From: Caldithrix sp.
GTDB taxonomy: Bacteria > KSB1 > UBA2214 > DYKH01
Length of the DNA: 9,056 nt
Direction: 5' to 3'
Assembly: GCA_020722685.1 (NCBI GenBank)
Contig: DYKH01000075.1
Coordinates: forward strand, 1-9,056
The notes beneath the pieces are model-generated. The model did no database searches. It saw nothing but the letters and a program-made list of their open reading frames with translations, and was not told where the DNA came from. Each line of letters begins with the position of its first letter. The stretch's first letter is position 1. Position numbers and translations under genes: made by a program. Shown piece by piece: positions 7,240 to 9,056 of the stretch.

Positions 7240-8427
7240 ATGAAAGCATCAAAGCCAGCACTGATCCTTGTGATCTTGATGACCATTGTCAGCGCTGCTG
7301 GAGCCGTTGTGGTCAATGGCGGAAAAGGTCTTCCGCATACCAACGCTGCTTGGGTGACAGAGACGGGAAGGCTAACCCTCTTTTCGCATTCGCGCTTTTG
7401 GGGCAAAGTTGGTCAGCAGCATGGAGTCTCGACACAGTTACAGACTGCCATCACTGTGTGGGACGTTCAGGGTCTGATTAGTTTCTGCTACGGTATGGGA
7501 AAACACTTTGAGCTCAACGTGACTCCCATCGTTTATCAGGACGATCAAACACAAACCGGTGTCTATCCCTACGATACCTTCCTTGGACTAAAAATCGGCT
7601 CCTTTGGCTCCAAAGCCAGCTCGCTGAGCTATGGAGTACAGCTCAACGCGCGATTCCCGACCAGTGAGGTGAAAAATGTTTGGTTCGAAGATTACACGGC
7701 CGGAACAACCGAGTGGGGATTCACTGGCTTGCTGAGCTATGCCTACGATCCTCTCTATCCTGAAGACGCCTTTAACCTGCATGCAAACTTGGGGTATCTC
7801 AATCACAATGATGTAGGAGAAGTCTTGACCGATAACAAATTGGACCCCAAGAGCCAGGTCTTGCACCAATCTCAAGAGGGTCTTTATGCCGTCGGCCTGA
7901 TCATCCCCACCGAGGGCTTTGACTATGGCCTGGAAATGTACGGCAACTTTTGGCTGCAAAAGCCGCCGCTTGCCGCCGCCAGCCGCGAGCCCTATATGTA
8001 CCTGAATGCCAGCATAAAATACAAAGCCTATCGTTGGTTCAGCTTTTTCGTTTCCGGCGACTACCGGGTGACGGCGGACAAAGACGAGACCCTAGGGCCG
8101 AGGATGACGCCGAGAGACATGCCCAATTACAACACCTGGCGTGTCAACGTTGGGGCTAAGATAACCTTGCTACCTACTTCTGTCTTCCGCACCACGGAGC
8201 GTGACGTTTTAATGCAAAAGGCTGAGAGCAGACGCGAGCTTTTTGAACAAATCATCAAAGAGCGGCGCGAGACCGAGTCCGCCGAGGAAGAGTTAGAACG
8301 AATCAAAGAAGAGCGGCGCAAAGCCGAGCGCGAATTGGATCGTCTGCGCAAAATCTTGGAAGGCACCTCGCAGCAGGGCCAACAGATTCCGGGCATGCAG
8401 CAGGAACCCGCGACTCCGGCTCCGTAA
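7240..8427 (+). CDS. Outer-membrane beta-barrel protein with C-terminal coiled-coil tail
   Basis: A 395-residue protein of unknown function. Residues 1-22 are a signal peptide (MKASKPALILVILMTIVSAAGA). Residues ~23-312 alternate polar and aromatic/hydrophobic residues in strand-sized blocks (GRLTLFSHSRFWG, FELNVTPIVYQD, LSYGVQLNARF, YMYLNASIKYKAYRWFSFFVSGDYRV, TWRVNVGAKITLLP), as in outer-membrane barrels. Residues ~317-375 are a highly charged, Glu/Arg-rich helix with heptad character (QIIKERRETESAEEELERIKEERR...LDRLRKIL), probably a coiled coil. A Gln/Pro-rich tail (376-395) ends the protein. A barrel followed by a helical tail would place the tail in the periplasm, where it could oligomerise or touch the cell wall; this is inference. 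The coding sequence ends TAATAA. It has its own Shine-Dalgarno site, candidate promoter and terminator, so it appears to be a single-gene unit rather than part of the porV operon. Confidence 0.72.
   Translation: MKASKPALILVILMTIVSAAGAVVVNGGKGLPHTNAAWVTETGRLTLFSHSRFWGKVGQQHGVSTQLQTAITVWDVQGLISFCYGMGKHFELNVTPIVYQDDQTQTGVYPYDTFLGLKIGSFGSKASSLSYGVQLNARFPTSEVKNVWFEDYTAGTTEWGFTGLLSYAYDPLYPEDAFNLHANLGYLNHNDVGEVLTDNKLDPKSQVLHQSQEGLYAVGLIIPTEGFDYGLEMYGNFWLQKPPLAAASREPYMYLNASIKYKAYRWFSFFVSGDYRVTADKDETLGPRMTPRDMPNYNTWRVNVGAKITLLPTSVFRTTERDVLMQKAESRRELFEQIIKERRETESAEEELERIKEERRKAERELDRLRKILEGTSQQGQQIPGMQQEPATPAP
8254..8328 (+). repeat. Intragenic near-duplicate in the coiled-coil region
   Basis: Two close copies (8254-8277 and 8302-8328) share ATCAAAG, GAGCGGCGC and CCGAG and differ by one inserted codon (GAA) and a few substitutions. 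They encode IKERRETE and IKEERRKAE. Similarity at the DNA level suggests a local duplication that lengthened the helix, though shared codon choice could contribute. Confidence 0.5.
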
Positions 8428-8430
8428 TAA

Positions 8431-8476
8431 TTTAGACCCCTTTAGACCCGGGCTTTGTTAAAAAGACTGGGGTCTT
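8431..8476 (+). repeat. Tandem TTTAGACCC repeat with inverted partner
   Basis: TTTAGACCCC (8431-8440) is directly followed by TTTAGACCCG (8441-8450). GGGGTCT (8469-8475) is the exact complement of AGACCCC (8434-8440), and its GGGTCT part can also pair with the second copy. A small AAGAC-TGGG-GTCTT hairpin (8463-8476) competes with both. It sits right after the stop codons and upstream of the terminator, so it may act as an RNA 3'-end structure. Confidence 0.45.
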
Positions 8477-8499
8477 GATTCCAGAAATTGAAGACTTCC

Positions 8500-8532
8500 A
8501 AAGCCCCGCCTATTAAGATAAAGCGGGGTTTT
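8500..8532 (+). terminator. Intrinsic terminator of the barrel gene
   Basis: AAAGCCCCGC (8500-8509) pairs with GCGGGGTTTT (8523-8532), with one G-T wobble and a 13-base AT-rich loop. The U-run overlaps the 3' arm and continues as TTTTCTGTTTT to about 8539. This is a strong rho-independent terminator in the + direction, and it separates the barrel gene from the toxin-antitoxin unit. Confidence 0.85.
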
Positions 8533-8554
8533 CTGTTTTAGGCAAGATTTGTTG

Positions 8555-8583
8555 TTGACAAATAGGGGAAAAATTGCTAATGT
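8555..8583 (+). promoter_or_regulatory. Candidate promoter of the toxin-antitoxin operon
   Basis: A perfect TTGACA (8555-8560) is followed after 17 bases by TAATGT (8578-8583), preceded by TGC, an extended -10 form. The -10 itself is only a partial match. It follows the terminator and predicts a leader of about 40 bases before the ATG at 8633. Confidence 0.5.
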
Positions 8584-8619
8584 TAGTTGAGTGCCTTCCG
8601 TCCTATTTGCCCCTTAGAA

Positions 8620-8633
8620 TGAGGCTTGAGGCA
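8620..8633 (+). promoter_or_regulatory. Ribosome binding site and 7-base tandem repeat at toxin start
   Basis: TGAGGCT (8620-8626) is followed by TGAGGCA (8627-8633), whose last base is the A of the start codon. The first GAGG (8621-8624) has 8-base spacing and is the usable Shine-Dalgarno site; the second is too close. The repeat could also be read by the antitoxin as an operator, but that is speculative. Confidence 0.45.
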
Positions 8634-8926
8634 TGGTGCAATTCGAATGGGACCCCGCTGAAGCGGAGAGGAACTTGAGAAAGCACGGTGTTGCTTTCCG
8701 AGAAGCGGCCACTATCCTGAAGGACCCGTTGGGTATTACTATTTTTGATCCGGATCATTCCGACGAGGAAGATCGGTTTATCACTTTGGGATTCTTGACC
8801 GCTGCTAGGCTCCTGATGGTTGCTCATGCCGAACGTGGCAAGAAAATCCGCATCATCAGTGCACAAAGCCTTACCCGTGCAGAGCAAAAGGCAAATGAAC
8901 AAGAAATTCAAAGACGACAAAGTTGA
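8633..8926 (+). CDS. brnT: BrnT-family type II toxin
   Basis: A 97-residue protein, full length for the family. BrnT is a RelE-like ribonuclease that halts translation and is neutralised by its partner antitoxin. Visible signatures: FEWDPAEAERNLRKHGVAFREAATIL (residues 4-29), DPLGITIFDPDHSDEEDRFITLG (31-53), LLMVAH (60-65) and IRIISAQ (72-78). Two points are unusual against the common family pattern. The RIISAR-type motif ends in Gln78 instead of Arg, and the usual Tyr in the tail (RRxYE-like) is absent (TRAEQKANEQE). Activity may therefore be altered. The gene is first in its operon and overlaps the antitoxin-like gene by 32 bases in another frame, so the two are translationally coupled. Antitoxin autoregulation is known for BrnTA and is likely here. 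Confidence 0.9.
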   Translation: MVQFEWDPAEAERNLRKHGVAFREAATILKDPLGITIFDPDHSDEEDRFITLGFLTAARLLMVAHAERGKKIRIISAQSLTRAEQKANEQEIQRRQS

Positions 8927-9056
8927 CGATCTTCGTCATGAATACGATCTCCGTGAGCTGCTCAAGGCCGACGTCCAAGGCAAATACGCAGACCGTTTCC
9001 GGGAAGGCACCAGTTTAGTTCTGTTAGACAGCGATGTGGCGGAGGCTTTTCCATAT
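8895..9056 (+). CDS. Partial antitoxin-like gene partnered with BrnT, cut by window end
   Basis: The first 54 codons are present with no stop before the window edge. The product begins MNKKFKDDKVDDLRHEYDLREL and continues KADVQGKYADRF, REGTSLVLLDSDVAEAFPY. The pattern DDLRxEYD...GKYAxRxxxGTxLVLLDxDVAxAFP is what I recall for the CopG/BrnA-like antitoxin commonly found directly after BrnT. These proteins usually have about 80-100 residues, with DNA-binding and dimerisation elements near the C-terminus, which is missing here. The ATG at 8895 lies inside the toxin gene, preceded at 3 bases by AAAAGG (8886-8891). A later ATG at 8938 is out of frame. It would bind and inhibit BrnT and repress the shared promoter. 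Partner identity rests on position and recalled family pattern. Confidence 0.75.
   Translation, partial: MNKKFKDDKVDDLRHEYDLRELLKADVQGKYADRFREGTSLVLLDSDVAEAFPY

Noticed and set aside
8127..8396. Minus-strand Ser/Arg-rich frame of 89 codons
   Set aside because: It is an antisense shadow of the Glu/Arg-rich coiled-coil region; low-complexity composition explains it.

Overview
The window suggests a Gram-negative bacterium of the Fibrobacteres-Chlorobi-Bacteroidetes (FCB) superphylum or a related candidate phylum of the Calditrichota/KSB1 kind. The evidence is a gingipain-type C25 peptidase with a type IX secretion (T9SS) C-terminal sorting module, followed directly by a PorV/PorQ-family outer-membrane protein. 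That is the porU-porV order known from Bacteroidetes. The assignment rests on protein families only; no rRNA or phylogenetic marker is present, so the phylum is an inference.

Layout. At 19-58 an intrinsic terminator closes an unseen upstream gene. A candidate promoter (72-99) then precedes a very large exported C25 peptidase (best start 162, end 5039). It has an intact His/Cys dyad, extra CARDB-like, ZU5-like and Ig-like modules, and an 'NYPNPF' FlgD/T9SS-type C-terminal domain. The 267-base gap that follows (5040-5306) is packed with hairpins and looks like a REP-type repeat or a structured RNA. Next come a PorV-like barrel (5307-6320) and, 9 bases downstream, a small FN3-type probable lipoprotein (6330-7049). 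After a 190-base gap with an AT-rich candidate promoter comes a separately transcribed outer-membrane beta-barrel protein with a C-terminal coiled-coil tail (7240-8427). It ends in a tandem stop and is followed by a clear intrinsic terminator (8500-8532).

The right end holds a BrnT-type toxin gene (8633-8926) behind its own candidate promoter. An overlapping antitoxin-like gene (from 8895) is cut off by the window edge.

How the genes work together (inference). The C25 protein and PorV-like protein form the cell-surface attachment/shuttle part of a T9SS: PorV binds sorting domains at the outer membrane and the PorU-type C25 enzyme removes them and attaches cargo. The FN3 lipoprotein is translationally close to PorV and may belong to the same envelope complex. 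The coiled-coil barrel protein is another envelope component with no recognised function. The toxin-antitoxin pair is unrelated accessory DNA. The strongest candidates for new biology are the oversized sortase with its own sorting domain, the hairpin array between it and porV, and the barrel with a periplasmic coiled-coil tail.
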